DNA from: Holtiella tumoricola | Lineage (GTDB): Bacteria; Bacillota; Clostridia; Lachnospirales; Cellulosilyticaceae | Length of the DNA: 64,000 bases | Direction: 5' to 3' | NCBI RefSeq assembly: GCF_027857615.1 | Contig: NZ_JAQIFT010000013.1 | Location: 1 to 64,000 of the forward strand | Shown here: one piece after another, positions 8,889-16,734 of the stretch | Layout of the letters: each line of letters begins with the position of its first letter | Position numbering within the stretch: position 1 is the first letter of the stretch | Notes under the pieces: model-generated | What the model was told of the DNA's origin: nothing | What the model saw: only the letters and a program-made list of their open reading frames with translations | The model's database searches: none | Position numbers and translations under genes: made by a program

Positions 8889-8904
8889 TTATATTTCTCC
8901 TTTT

Positions 8905-8988
8905 AAGGTTAACCTTATTCTATCTAGGTTAACCTATATATTTTATAGTTAACTCTTTTATTTTTAACATAGTTAACCAAAGTTAACC
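8905..8988. promoter_or_regulatory. Array of GGTTAACC palindromic operators
   Basis: Five sites share a GTTAAC core. AAGGTTAACCTT (8905-8916) and TAGGTTAACCTA (8925-8936) are perfect 12-base palindromes. AGTTAACT is at 8947-8954, and AGTTAACC occurs at 8971-8978 and 8981-8988. The first three centres are exactly 20 bases apart, the next is 24 further on and the last 10 further, so most sites fall on one face of the helix. They sit directly upstream of the ribbon-helix-helix gene and are its likely operators. Confidence 0.6.
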
Positions 8989-9027
8989 ATTATTTATATA
9001 TTAGCATAGTGGATATAATTAGCACAA

Positions 9028-9066
9028 CCCACCACAGATAATTATGTATTATCTGTGGTGGGTTTT
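9028..9066 (+). terminator. Strong intrinsic terminator with no upstream plus-strand gene
   Basis: A perfect 14-bp GC-containing stem (arms 9028-9041 and 9049-9062, 7-base loop) is followed by TTTTT on the plus strand. Both neighbouring genes are on the minus strand. A TATAAT lies at 9014-9019, just before the stem. It may shield the operator region from readthrough or end a very short RNA. Confidence 0.75.
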
Positions 9067-9316
9067 TGATTTAAAAATAAGAAGTTGATAAAAGGATAGA
9101 AGAAAGGATTAAAAAGTAAAATGGGGATAAAAAGAAATAATAAAAAGGTAGAGGTATGAATTTTCTAACTATTTCTATCATCAGTGATATAGCCAATGTG
9201 ATATAAATCAAATTCTTTAATAAAGCAAACTCAAGTATAAATTTAAAGAGAATCATCACTTTCTAGATAAGATCGTACAATAAAGATTTAAACAAATGAA
9301 GATATTTAAACAAAAT
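9063..9316. other. Intergenic stretch without a convincing gene
   Basis: The AT-rich region between two terminator-like hairpins contains only a hydrophobic minus-strand open frame (9071-9259) lacking a good ribosome binding site. I see no conserved element. Confidence 0.5.
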
Positions 9317-9357
9317 TAAACTACCTTTATCCATGTACTATAGATAAAGGTAGTTTA
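9317..9357 (-). terminator. Intrinsic terminator of the ferritin-like gene
   Basis: A perfect 15-bp stem (9317-9331 with 9343-9357) is followed on the minus strand by AATTTTGTTT. Confidence 0.75.
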
Positions 9358-9375
9358 GAAAATATTGCTTTTTGT

Positions 9376-10611
9376 TTATCTTCCTACACTTGTATTATCA
9401 GCAGCTCTATCCCTTAATTCATATATAGGATTTTCCTTATCCTCATAACGATAGTCTCGACCTTTTTGACAAATATAATCATGAATAACTCTGTGACTCG
9501 GAACTTGATCAACATCATGATTTAAAGTATTTTGGAATTTATAGAACTCTGATTCAGAGGATAATTCTGATACATTAGGATAATTATCTTTTATGGAAGT
9601 TAATTGTACTGTAGTTCCTAAAACATTTCTTACATATTCTTTATTTTCACCTAATGTTAATAGTTGTGGAAAACATCCATCAGGAATAATTTGTTGCCAT
9701 TCTTTATTTTCATATTTCTTGAGTAGATTCGCAGCTTGATGTAAATGATTTACTTCTTCAATAAAATGTTGTTCCCATATTTTCTTAATATATGGATCGG
9801 TTTCATCTTCATAACAAGAATAGTATAAATAACACTCTGTATATTCATGCTGTAAAAGACCTTCAAGCCAAGTCATTTTTGCATCAAGTAAGCTACCATA
9901 ATGACTAACATGTTGCTCTTCAATAAGTGCAATCTCCTGATATAAGCTTCTACCCCTATCTGAGTCATAAAAACCTGCTATATTCATATAATAGTTCATT
10001 GTCTGCTGTTCTGCAGCCGTAATAATACCAATATTAAGTTTAGTAATAGGATCGGCTTTACAAAAATCTACACATGCCCTAATATTATCAGCTGGATATC
10101 GATGTTCTGATATAGTAGGTCTTCCTGGCATAATTTCTGTATAATGCCCTACCAATTGTTCAGCTTTAATTCCTTTTTCCATTTCTAATAAATCTGAATA
10201 GCGATAAAGGTGATCAAAATCTTCTAGCAAAGCAAAATCTAAAGCCATCTTCACATGTTTATCAGGTTCTCTTTGTGCTAGTCTTGCTGTAAGATCTACT
10301 GCAAGTTGTTCATAACTTATAGTAGTCTCCAGAATAGATTCATCTGCTGGTTTAAGAACACTGATCATTTTTTGTTGTTGCTGTTCACTTCTCCTAGTTA
10401 CAGCAATTTCTCTCCGTAATTCATTATTCGTACAGTGTCTTGAAAAATTATGCGAGAACCATACTGCTTCATATTCCGTACCATTCATTAAAATGATACG
10501 GGTTTTTGTATAGGGATCTACTTCATTTTTATTATAAGGCTTTGGATAAATTTTCTTCCAATCTTTAAATAAATTATCTGTTTTGATAGGTTTCTCTAAA
10601 AAAGGATTCAC
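9376..10611 (-). CDS. Ferritin-like-fold protein of unknown function
   Basis: This 411-residue soluble protein has a central region (about 130-310) with several helices carrying Glu and His in the spacing of a di-iron four-helix bundle: EDFDHLYRYSDLLE, AAEQQTMNYYM, EEQHVSHYGSLLD, EYTECYLYYSC and EEVNHLHQAANLLK. The paired ExxH motifs suggest metal binding like ferritin, rubrerythrin or manganese catalase, but length and flanking segments match none of these. The N- and C-terminal 100 residues are not recognised. It is monocistronic. Oxidative stress or metal handling is a guess from the fold only. Confidence 0.6.
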   Translation of the reverse strand: MNPFLEKPIKTDNLFKDWKKIYPKPYNKNEVDPYTKTRIILMNGTEYEAVWFSHNFSRHCTNNELRREIAVTRRSEQQQQKMISVLKPADESILETTISYEQLAVDLTARLAQREPDKHVKMALDFALLEDFDHLYRYSDLLEMEKGIKAEQLVGHYTEIMPGRPTISEHRYPADNIRACVDFCKADPITKLNIGIITAAEQQTMNYYMNIAGFYDSDRGRSLYQEIALIEEQHVSHYGSLLDAKMTWLEGLLQHEYTECYLYYSCYEDETDPYIKKIWEQHFIEEVNHLHQAANLLKKYENKEWQQIIPDGCFPQLLTLGENKEYVRNVLGTTVQLTSIKDNYPNVSELSSESEFYKFQNTLNHDVDQVPSHRVIHDYICQKGRDYRYEDKENPIYELRDRAADNTSVGR

Positions 10612-10799
10612 TTTAAAATCATCTCCATTCTTAATTTTAATATGCCAGTTCTATATTCATTTTATCAACTTCCTAATTGTAGAAAGTTAGATTTCTATGA
10701 AATAATCTTATATGTCTAGTTTGTGTAAATTCTCTATTTAAAATCCAAGAATAAATTGTAAAATTATTACCATTTAAAGTCAATTCAGGTTTAAAATAT
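10612..10799. other. Intergenic promoter region of the ferritin-like gene
   Basis: AT-rich sequence without open frames of note. It should contain the leftward promoter of the ferritin-like gene, but I cannot place the boxes confidently. Confidence 0.4.
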
Positions 10800-10847
10800 A
10801 AAAAAAAAAAAAAAAAAACACACCGAGGTCTCAGCTCCTCGGTGTGT
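10800..10847 (-). terminator. Terminator with an unusually long T tract
   Basis: An 11-bp perfect stem (ACACACCGAGG 10818-10828 with CCTCGGTGTGT 10837-10847) follows the dicarboxylate symporter gene. On the minus strand it runs directly into 19 consecutive T (10800-10818). Confidence 0.95.
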
Positions 10848-10892
10848 ATATATAATTCCTTTAAATAGATAAAAGATAAAGGACTAAAAAGA

Positions 10893-12131
10893 TTAGGCTT
10901 CTATAACAGCTTCATCATCTGTCATGATAATTGTTTCATCTGTACTTGATACAAAGAGACAAGCTGATAAGTCACCTGTTACATTAACTGATGTGGTCAT
11001 CATATCTAGTATACGATCTACACCAGCAATAAGTGCAATGGCTTCAAGTGGTAGACCAATTGACGAAAGTACCATTGTCATCATAACAATTACTGTTCCA
11101 GGAATTGCTGCCGCACCAATTGATGCTAAAGATGCTGTAACAATTAGAATGATTAATTGACTTCCTGAAAGTTGAATACCATAGATTTGAGCAATAAATA
11201 CCGCACAAGCAGCTTGGTAAATTGCACCACCATCCATATTGATTGTTGAACCTATATTAAGAACAAATTGTGCAACTTCTTGTTTAACACCTAAGTTTTC
11301 TTTTGCACATTTGAGTGATACCGGTAAAGTTGCAGCACTACTTGCTGTTGAGAATGAAAGCATTTGTGCTGGTAAAATACTTTTAATAAATTGCATTGGA
11401 TTCATTTTTGCAAAGATTTTTGCACTCATTCCATATACAAAGAAACATTGTACAAGGCATGCAATAAAAATTACAAGAATTAATTTAATTAATGAAACAA
11501 GTACACTCCAACCATTTGTTGCTACAACATCTGCAATAAGTGCACATACAGCAATTGGTGTAATACGCATAATCATTTCAACGATTTTGTACATAATATC
11601 AGAGAAATTTGTAAAGAGTACTTTTGCTGCACTCGCTTTTTCACCTAAACTATTAATTGCTACACCTACAAAGGCTCCGAAAATAATAACTTGAAGTGTA
11701 TTACCATCTGTTAAGGCTTTAAATGGATTACTTGGTACAATATCAACGATTAAGCTCATTAAATTTGTTGTTTGAATAACAGGTGCTTCTGCATTTCCTA
11801 GAAGCACACCTACACCCGGTTTCATAATAAGTGCAAGAGTCATTCCAATACATGCTGCTAAAACTGTTGTTGTCATATAATATGTAAGTGTTTTCTTACC
11901 CATAAGACCTAAACGATTCATATCCCCTACATGGGTCATACTTGAAACTAATGTACATAAAATTAGTGGTACAATAACCATCTTCATTAAATTAAGGAAG
12001 ATCGTTCCTATAGGCTGAATCACATATTCTAGTAGCCCATTAAATTGTCCCATTTGGATAATAATTCCTAGCACTACCCCTGCCAGAAGTCCAATAAAAA
12101 TTTTGCTCGATAAACCTAGTGATTTCTTCAT
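10893..12131 (-). CDS. Dicarboxylate/amino acid:cation symporter (DAACS family)
   Basis: This 412-residue membrane protein has about eight hydrophobic helices and the DAACS hallmarks: the serine-rich SFSTASSAATLP loop (HP1), NMDGGAIYQAACAVFIAQIY, a GIPGTVIVMMTMVL-like loop (HP2), and the closing VDRILDMMTTSVNVTGD. The family imports glutamate, aspartate or C4-dicarboxylates with sodium or protons. The substrate cannot be fixed from sequence. I chose ATG 12131 because GGAGGG lies 8 bases upstream; the 13-residue extension to 12170 is unlikely. It is monocistronic with a strong terminator. Confidence 0.92.
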   Translation of the reverse strand: MKKSLGLSSKIFIGLLAGVVLGIIIQMGQFNGLLEYVIQPIGTIFLNLMKMVIVPLILCTLVSSMTHVGDMNRLGLMGKKTLTYYMTTTVLAACIGMTLALIMKPGVGVLLGNAEAPVIQTTNLMSLIVDIVPSNPFKALTDGNTLQVIIFGAFVGVAINSLGEKASAAKVLFTNFSDIMYKIVEMIMRITPIAVCALIADVVATNGWSVLVSLIKLILVIFIACLVQCFFVYGMSAKIFAKMNPMQFIKSILPAQMLSFSTASSAATLPVSLKCAKENLGVKQEVAQFVLNIGSTINMDGGAIYQAACAVFIAQIYGIQLSGSQLIILIVTASLASIGAAAIPGTVIVMMTMVLSSIGLPLEAIALIAGVDRILDMMTTSVNVTGDLSACLFVSSTDETIIMTDDEAVIEA

Positions 12132-12326
12132 ATATTTCCCTCCGTTTGTATTCTGTATGATTGTATACAATTATACGTGAGTGATAGGATAAAAGCAAGT
12201 GCTATTTTCAAATTTTGGAATATCATCTAAATATTTTAAAGATGTTCTAGCTATCTTACATATAAAATTACAAAAACACATGTACATACCCTTATCCGAA
12301 TTAAGAAAATAAAAAATAGCCAAAAT

Positions 12327-12368
12327 AAAATGAGCAATTACTCCATCCTGGAAATAATTGCCCATTTT
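12327..12368 (-). terminator. Intrinsic terminator of the YhiN-type gene
   Basis: Arms AAAATGAGCAATTA (12327-12340) and TAATTGCCCATTTT (12355-12368) pair with one G-U, followed on the minus strand by TATTTTGGC. A short open frame across it is an artefact. Confidence 0.8.
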
Positions 12369-12386
12369 ATAGTTGTATATCTTCTA

Positions 12387-13610
12387 TTATTTAGCTAAAT
12401 GGGTTGCACATACATAAGCTGTTGAAAAAGCTGCTTGTATATTGTACCCACCTGTATCACCGTCAATATCTAACACTTCTCCAATACAATAAAGACCTTT
12501 TTGTTTACGACTTTCCATTGTAGTTGGATTAATTTCTTTAAGAGAAATACCACCGGCTGTTACCATAGCAGAATTCATTCCACCAATACCTGAAAGATTA
12601 AAGGTACATCTTGTCAGTTCTGTTACAAGCATCTCCCTTTCCTTTTTAGAAAGTCTTGCACAGGTCTGGTCATTTGGAATACCTAAATGTTCTAAAACCG
12701 TCTCACAAAAACTACGTGTAAGTGTATCAAATTGCTTTAAATAAGTTAATACCCCTTCTTTTCCACGCTCAGGAATCTCTTTTGCAAATTGATCACGTAC
12801 CATTTCATAAGTCATAGGATAAAGATAGTTCACTGTGAGTTGATCCCCTGGCATCATCCATCTTGTAGCATCTAAAATAACTGGACCAGAGAGCCCTTTA
12901 TGTGTAAAAAGTAAACTCCCATGGCGTTCTACTTGTTTCTTGTTCTCGTGCCACAAAGTAACGCCTGCATCTTTAAAAGATATACCTGAAAGTGCACAAT
13001 AGGTACGCTCATGAGTTGTTACATAAGTTAGTGCTGGCCTAGGTTCAACAACTGTATGTCCTAAAGCACTTGCTAACCGATAACCATCTCCCGTACTTCC
13101 TAGATGAGGGAAAGATTTTCCGCCTGTTGCGACAACCACATGATCTGCTAAATAACGTTCGCCATCTTGTGTCTCCAATGTAAAAATACCATCATAGCGT
13201 TCAATATGTGATACGCCTTGATTGTATTTTACTTCTACATTGCATTTCTTACACACCATCAATAAAGCATTCAATACATCTATACTTTTTGAACTTTTAG
13301 GAAAGACCTTACCATTTTCCCTTGTTTCGCTACTTATTCCTGCCTGTTCAAAAAATCGAATAGTATCTTCATTGGTAAAACGAGTAAGTGCACCTTTGAT
13401 AAACTTCTCATGATCACCATAACGTGTAAAGAAATGTTCAATAGGACCACTATGCGTAAAATTACATTGCCCACTTCCTGATATTAATAACTTCTTACCT
13501 GCCTGTGCATTTTTCTCTAAAACAAGCACTTTTCTACCCGATTTTCCTATTTGACCCGCAGCAAAAAGCCCTGCTGGTCCAGCACCTATAACAATGGTAT
13601 GATAATGCAT
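12387..13610 (-). CDS. YhiN/HI0933-family FAD-dependent oxidoreductase
   Basis: This 407-residue flavoprotein begins with a dinucleotide-binding motif VIGAGPAGLFAAGQIG (about 6-21). Family motifs follow: KKLLISGSGQCNFTH, VVATGGKSFPHLGSTGDGYR, LLFTHKGLSGPVILD, and the C-terminal CIGEVLDIDGDTGGYNIQ. These define the HI0933/YhiN family, annotated as aminoacetone oxidase-like; the physiological reaction is not established. A GGAGGA ribosome binding site precedes the ATG. It is monocistronic. Confidence 0.9.
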   Translation of the reverse strand: MHYHTIVIGAGPAGLFAAGQIGKSGRKVLVLEKNAQAGKKLLISGSGQCNFTHSGPIEHFFTRYGDHEKFIKGALTRFTNEDTIRFFEQAGISSETRENGKVFPKSSKSIDVLNALLMVCKKCNVEVKYNQGVSHIERYDGIFTLETQDGERYLADHVVVATGGKSFPHLGSTGDGYRLASALGHTVVEPRPALTYVTTHERTYCALSGISFKDAGVTLWHENKKQVERHGSLLFTHKGLSGPVILDATRWMMPGDQLTVNYLYPMTYEMVRDQFAKEIPERGKEGVLTYLKQFDTLTRSFCETVLEHLGIPNDQTCARLSKKEREMLVTELTRCTFNLSGIGGMNSAMVTAGGISLKEINPTTMESRKQKGLYCIGEVLDIDGDTGGYNIQAAFSTAYVCATHLAK

Positions 13611-13862
13611 AGCGTCCTCCTTCGTTTGATTTAATCTATTTGAATCGCATAAATTTATATCTTAGTTGTTTTTTAGCAACCTTTATAGAATAACAAGAAT
13701 GCTGTCGAAATGCAATGTTTTTTATCAACTTTTTTCTTTTCTCTAATCTCTCTAAGAGCTATTCACTTTTGTACAACTTCATTTATAGTTAAATTCTTCC
13801 ACAAGTGTCCTAAATTTATACTGTCTACCCATTCTTAATACAGCATAAGTACTCCTAAATAG
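13611..13862. other. Intergenic region upstream of the YhiN-type gene
   Basis: About 250 bases of AT-rich sequence between the YhiN-type start and the terminator beyond pgsA. No open frame, RNA motif or repeat was recognised; it presumably holds the leftward promoter. Confidence 0.4.
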
Positions 13863-13903
13863 ATAAGAGGTTGATCGGAATCTTCCAATCAACCTCTTAT
13901 TTT
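13863..13903 (-). terminator. Intrinsic terminator after pgsA
   Basis: A 13-bp perfect stem (ATAAGAGGTTGAT 13863-13875 with ATCAACCTCTTAT 13888-13900). The T tract is better on the plus strand, but the only gene ending here is pgsA on the minus strand. Confidence 0.75.
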
Positions 13904-13921
13904 AGAATGTAAATTTAGTTT

Positions 13922-14494
13922 TTATTTAGACTTTGCTTCACTTTTGAATACTTTTCGATTATCCCAAATGTATTGCCCACCTGAGACAACAGTTAAAATT
14001 AATGCTGCATAAGCTAATAAAGTAGCAATCAGTGGCCAAATACTTAACTGAATTGGAGCTAAGTATACAATAATCATGATCATTTGTACAACTGTTTTAA
14101 TTTTTCCAAGTGAACCCGCTGCAATGACAATATTTTCATTAGCAGCTACAAGACGCAAGCCTGATACTGCAAATTCACGAAGTAAAATGATTACAACAAT
14201 CCAAGCTGGTAAAATTCCTGCTGGAAGGACTGTACCTTTGTCAACAATCGCAATCATAGCAGCTGTTACAAGCATTTTATCTGCTAAAGGATCCATAAAC
14301 TTTCCAAGATTGGTTACAAGGTTATATTTACGAGCTAAATAACCATCCAAAAAATCAGTGAAACTTGCTATCACAAATATAGCAAGTGCGATCCATAAAG
14401 TAACTGGCAAGCTTAGCCATGGATTCCATATCACAGCCATAAAAACAAACACTAATAGTATTCTTGCTAACGTAAGTTGATTAGCAATATTCAT
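13922..14494 (-). CDS. pgsA: CDP-diacylglycerol--glycerol-3-phosphate 3-phosphatidyltransferase
   Basis: This 190-residue membrane protein has the CDP-alcohol phosphotransferase signature D47xxD50G51xxxxR55...G64xxxD68xxxD72, inside TDFLDGYLARKYN and GKFMDPLADK. It also has about five hydrophobic helices. The enzyme makes phosphatidylglycerol phosphate, the first step to phosphatidylglycerol and cardiolipin. It follows rimO by 28 bases on the same strand, a common order in clostridia, so it is likely the last gene of the fhs-folD-rimO-pgsA operon. A second, divergent paralogue lies at 31398-31958. Confidence 0.93.
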   Translation of the reverse strand: MNIANQLTLARILLVFVFMAVIWNPWLSLPVTLWIALAIFVIASFTDFLDGYLARKYNLVTNLGKFMDPLADKMLVTAAMIAIVDKGTVLPAGILPAWIVVIILLREFAVSGLRLVAANENIVIAAGSLGKIKTVVQMIMIIVYLAPIQLSIWPLIATLLAYAALILTVVSGGQYIWDNRKVFKSEAKSK

Positions 14495-14522
14495 AACTTC
14501 ATCCCCATTCTTTGTGAACTTG

Positions 14523-15863
14523 TTAGATTAAAGCCCCAATTAAATCGTAATCACTTGCTTCAGTAATTTCTACGTCTACGTAATCACCAGAAATTAACTC
14601 ACCTTCAAATGGAATGAATACTTGTCCATCTATTTCAGGTGCATCTTGGTAAGAACGTGCGATATAAACATCTTCGCCTGTAAGTTTACCTTCAATGAGC
14701 ACACGCATTTTTTGTCCCACTTTTTCATGTGTTAAAGCTTCTGAGATTTCATGTTGAATCGTCATAATAATATCTTTACGTTTTGCTTTAACTTCTTCAT
14801 CAATTTGCTCTGTAAGACGTGCAGCAGGTGTGCCTTCTTCTTGTGAATAAGTAAATACACCTAAACGGTCAAAACGCATTTCTTTTACAAAGTTGCAAAG
14901 TACTTCAAAGTCTTCTTCTGTTTCTCCAGGGAATCCTACAATTAAAGTTGTACGAATCGCCATACCTGGAATCTCTTTGCGTAATTTTGTCATTTTAGCA
15001 ATAAGCTCTGCATTTGTGCTCTTTCTTGCCATACGTTTAAGAACTGGGTCTGCCGCGTGTTGAATTGGAATATCTAAATAGTTACACACTTTATCATTTG
15101 TTTTGATTTCTTCAATAAGTTCATCTGTAATATTTTCTGGATAACAGTAAAGAATACGAATCCATTCAATACCTTCTACTTGTCCAAGGCGACGTAAAAG
15201 TTTTGCTAACGTTTCATCACCCGGTAAGTCTGTTCCGTATAAAGTTGTATCTTGAGCAACTAAGATGAGTTCGCTTACACCATCTTTTGCAAGACGTTCT
15301 GCTTCGTTTACAAGTTGATCCATTGGACGTGAACGGTATTTACCACGAAGAGATGGGATAATACAGTAAGTACACTTGTTATCACAGCCTTCTGCAATTT
15401 TCATATAAGCAAAGTAACCTGCTGTTGTTAAGATACGTGGCATATTTTCAATATGTTCACGGTCAATTGTATCAAAGTTTTGAACTTTAACACCGTTTTC
15501 TTTAAGCACCTCAGAAACTGTTTCAACAATTTTGTCATAAGAAGTTGTTCCTACTACCGCATCAACTTCTGGCATTTCATCTAAAATTTCTTGTTTATAA
15601 CGTTGCGCCATACATCCTGTTACGATAAGGGCTTTACATGCACCTTCTTCTTTATATTTAGCAACTTCTAATATTTGTTCGATACTTTCTCTTTTAGCAT
15701 CTTCAATAAAGCAACATGTATTAACTACTAGGACCTCTGCCTCAGATTCATCTGCAATAAGTGTAAAGCCTGCTGCATTTAAGAGGCCTAACATATGCTC
15801 GCTGTCTACTAAGTTTTTGTCACATCCTAAAGATACAAAGGCAATTGTATGTTTCAAATTCAT
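14523..15863 (-). CDS. rimO: Ribosomal protein S12 methylthiotransferase RimO
   Basis: This 446-residue radical SAM methylthiotransferase modifies Asp of ribosomal protein S12. Visible features are the MTTase N-terminal cluster cysteines C14, C50 and C84, the radical SAM cluster C160xxxC164xxC167 (EGCDNKCTYC) followed by the family's IPSLRGKYRSRP, and a C-terminal TRAM domain (about 375-440). The SLGCDKNLVDSE start and IPSLRGKYRSRP separate it from MiaB. I chose ATG 15863, with AAGGAG upstream, which overlaps the folD stop as ATGA (translational coupling). Confidence 0.95.
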   Translation of the reverse strand: MNLKHTIAFVSLGCDKNLVDSEHMLGLLNAAGFTLIADESEAEVLVVNTCCFIEDAKRESIEQILEVAKYKEEGACKALIVTGCMAQRYKQEILDEMPEVDAVVGTTSYDKIVETVSEVLKENGVKVQNFDTIDREHIENMPRILTTAGYFAYMKIAEGCDNKCTYCIIPSLRGKYRSRPMDQLVNEAERLAKDGVSELILVAQDTTLYGTDLPGDETLAKLLRRLGQVEGIEWIRILYCYPENITDELIEEIKTNDKVCNYLDIPIQHAADPVLKRMARKSTNAELIAKMTKLRKEIPGMAIRTTLIVGFPGETEEDFEVLCNFVKEMRFDRLGVFTYSQEEGTPAARLTEQIDEEVKAKRKDIIMTIQHEISEALTHEKVGQKMRVLIEGKLTGEDVYIARSYQDAPEIDGQVFIPFEGELISGDYVDVEITEASDYDLIGALI

Positions 15864-16711
15864 TTCTCCTTCCTCATGGCTGCTTGTACGCAATTGTGCA
15901 TCAGCATAGCAATAGTCATAGGACCTACGCCTCTTGGTACAGGTGTCATGAGACTTGCAATCCCTTCACAAGATGCAAAATCTACATCACCACAAAGTTT
16001 GCCATTTTCATCTCGGTTCATACCTACATCGATGACAACGCAACCTTCCTTAAGCATATCTCCTGTAACCATTTTAGCTACACCAACAGCCACTACAAGC
16101 ACATCTGCTTGTTTTATTTCTTCTTGTAAATTTTTTGTTTTTGAATGACACATAGTTACTGTAGCATTTTCTCGTAATAAAAGCAAACTAATTGGTTTAC
16201 CAACAATATTACTTCTTCCTACTACAACACATTTTTTACCTGTTAATGCTACATCATAACGTTTGAGTAGCTCCATAATCCCCGCTGGTGTACAGCTTAC
16301 AAATCCAGGCGCTCCTACTAAAAGTGCACCTGTGTTAGCTACATGGAAACCATCTACATCTTTATATGGTGCAATGGTTGCAATTACTTTTTGCTCATCC
16401 ATATGACGTGGCAATGGTAATTGTACTAAAATACCATGAACATTCTCATCTGCGTTGAGTGTTTCAATAAGCTCTAATAAACTTTCTTCACTTGTTTCTT
16501 CTGGTAACTCATAAGAAAAAGATTTAATACCTACATGCTCACATGCTTTTTTCTTGTTTCCAACATATACTTTTGACGCACTATTCTCCCCTACTAAAAC
16601 AACTGCAAGACCAGGATAAATACCTTGGTCTTGCAATACTAGAACTTGTTCTTTGAGTTCATCTTTGATTTGGGTAGAGATAAGAGCACCATCTATGATT
16701 TTTGTCTCCAT
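15860..16711 (-). CDS. folD: Bifunctional methylene-THF dehydrogenase/methenyl-THF cyclohydrolase
   Basis: This 283-residue FolD interconverts methylene-, methenyl- and 10-formyl-tetrahydrofolate. Motifs include SASKVYVGNKKKACEHVGI with the catalytic Lys, GILVQLPLPRHM, KDVDGFHVANTG, the NAD(P) loop VVGRSNIVGKPISLLL, and TPVPRGVGPMTIAMLM at the end. It acts in the cytosol directly after Fhs, which is encoded 23 bases upstream. Together they link formate to the one-carbon pool. The stop overlaps the rimO start by 4 bases. Confidence 0.96.
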   Translation of the reverse strand: METKIIDGALISTQIKDELKEQVLVLQDQGIYPGLAVVLVGENSASKVYVGNKKKACEHVGIKSFSYELPEETSEESLLELIETLNADENVHGILVQLPLPRHMDEQKVIATIAPYKDVDGFHVANTGALLVGAPGFVSCTPAGIMELLKRYDVALTGKKCVVVGRSNIVGKPISLLLLRENATVTMCHSKTKNLQEEIKQADVLVVAVGVAKMVTGDMLKEGCVVIDVGMNRDENGKLCGDVDFASCEGIASLMTPVPRGVGPMTIAMLMHNCVQAAMRKEK

Positions 16712-16734
16712 ATACTATCCCTCTTTTCTGATCT

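Noticed and set aside
9071..9259. 62-codon hydrophobic minus-strand open frame
   Set aside because: No good ribosome binding site, very AT-biased composition, and position between two terminator hairpins; it looks like chance coding of AT-rich DNA.
10800..10818. 19-base homopolymer as a phase-variation switch
   Set aside because: It is the T tract of an intrinsic terminator outside any coding frame or promoter, so slippage would have little effect.
12171..12365. 64-codon minus-strand open frame upstream of the dicarboxylate symporter
   Set aside because: It reads through the terminator hairpin of the YhiN-type gene and has no family resemblance.
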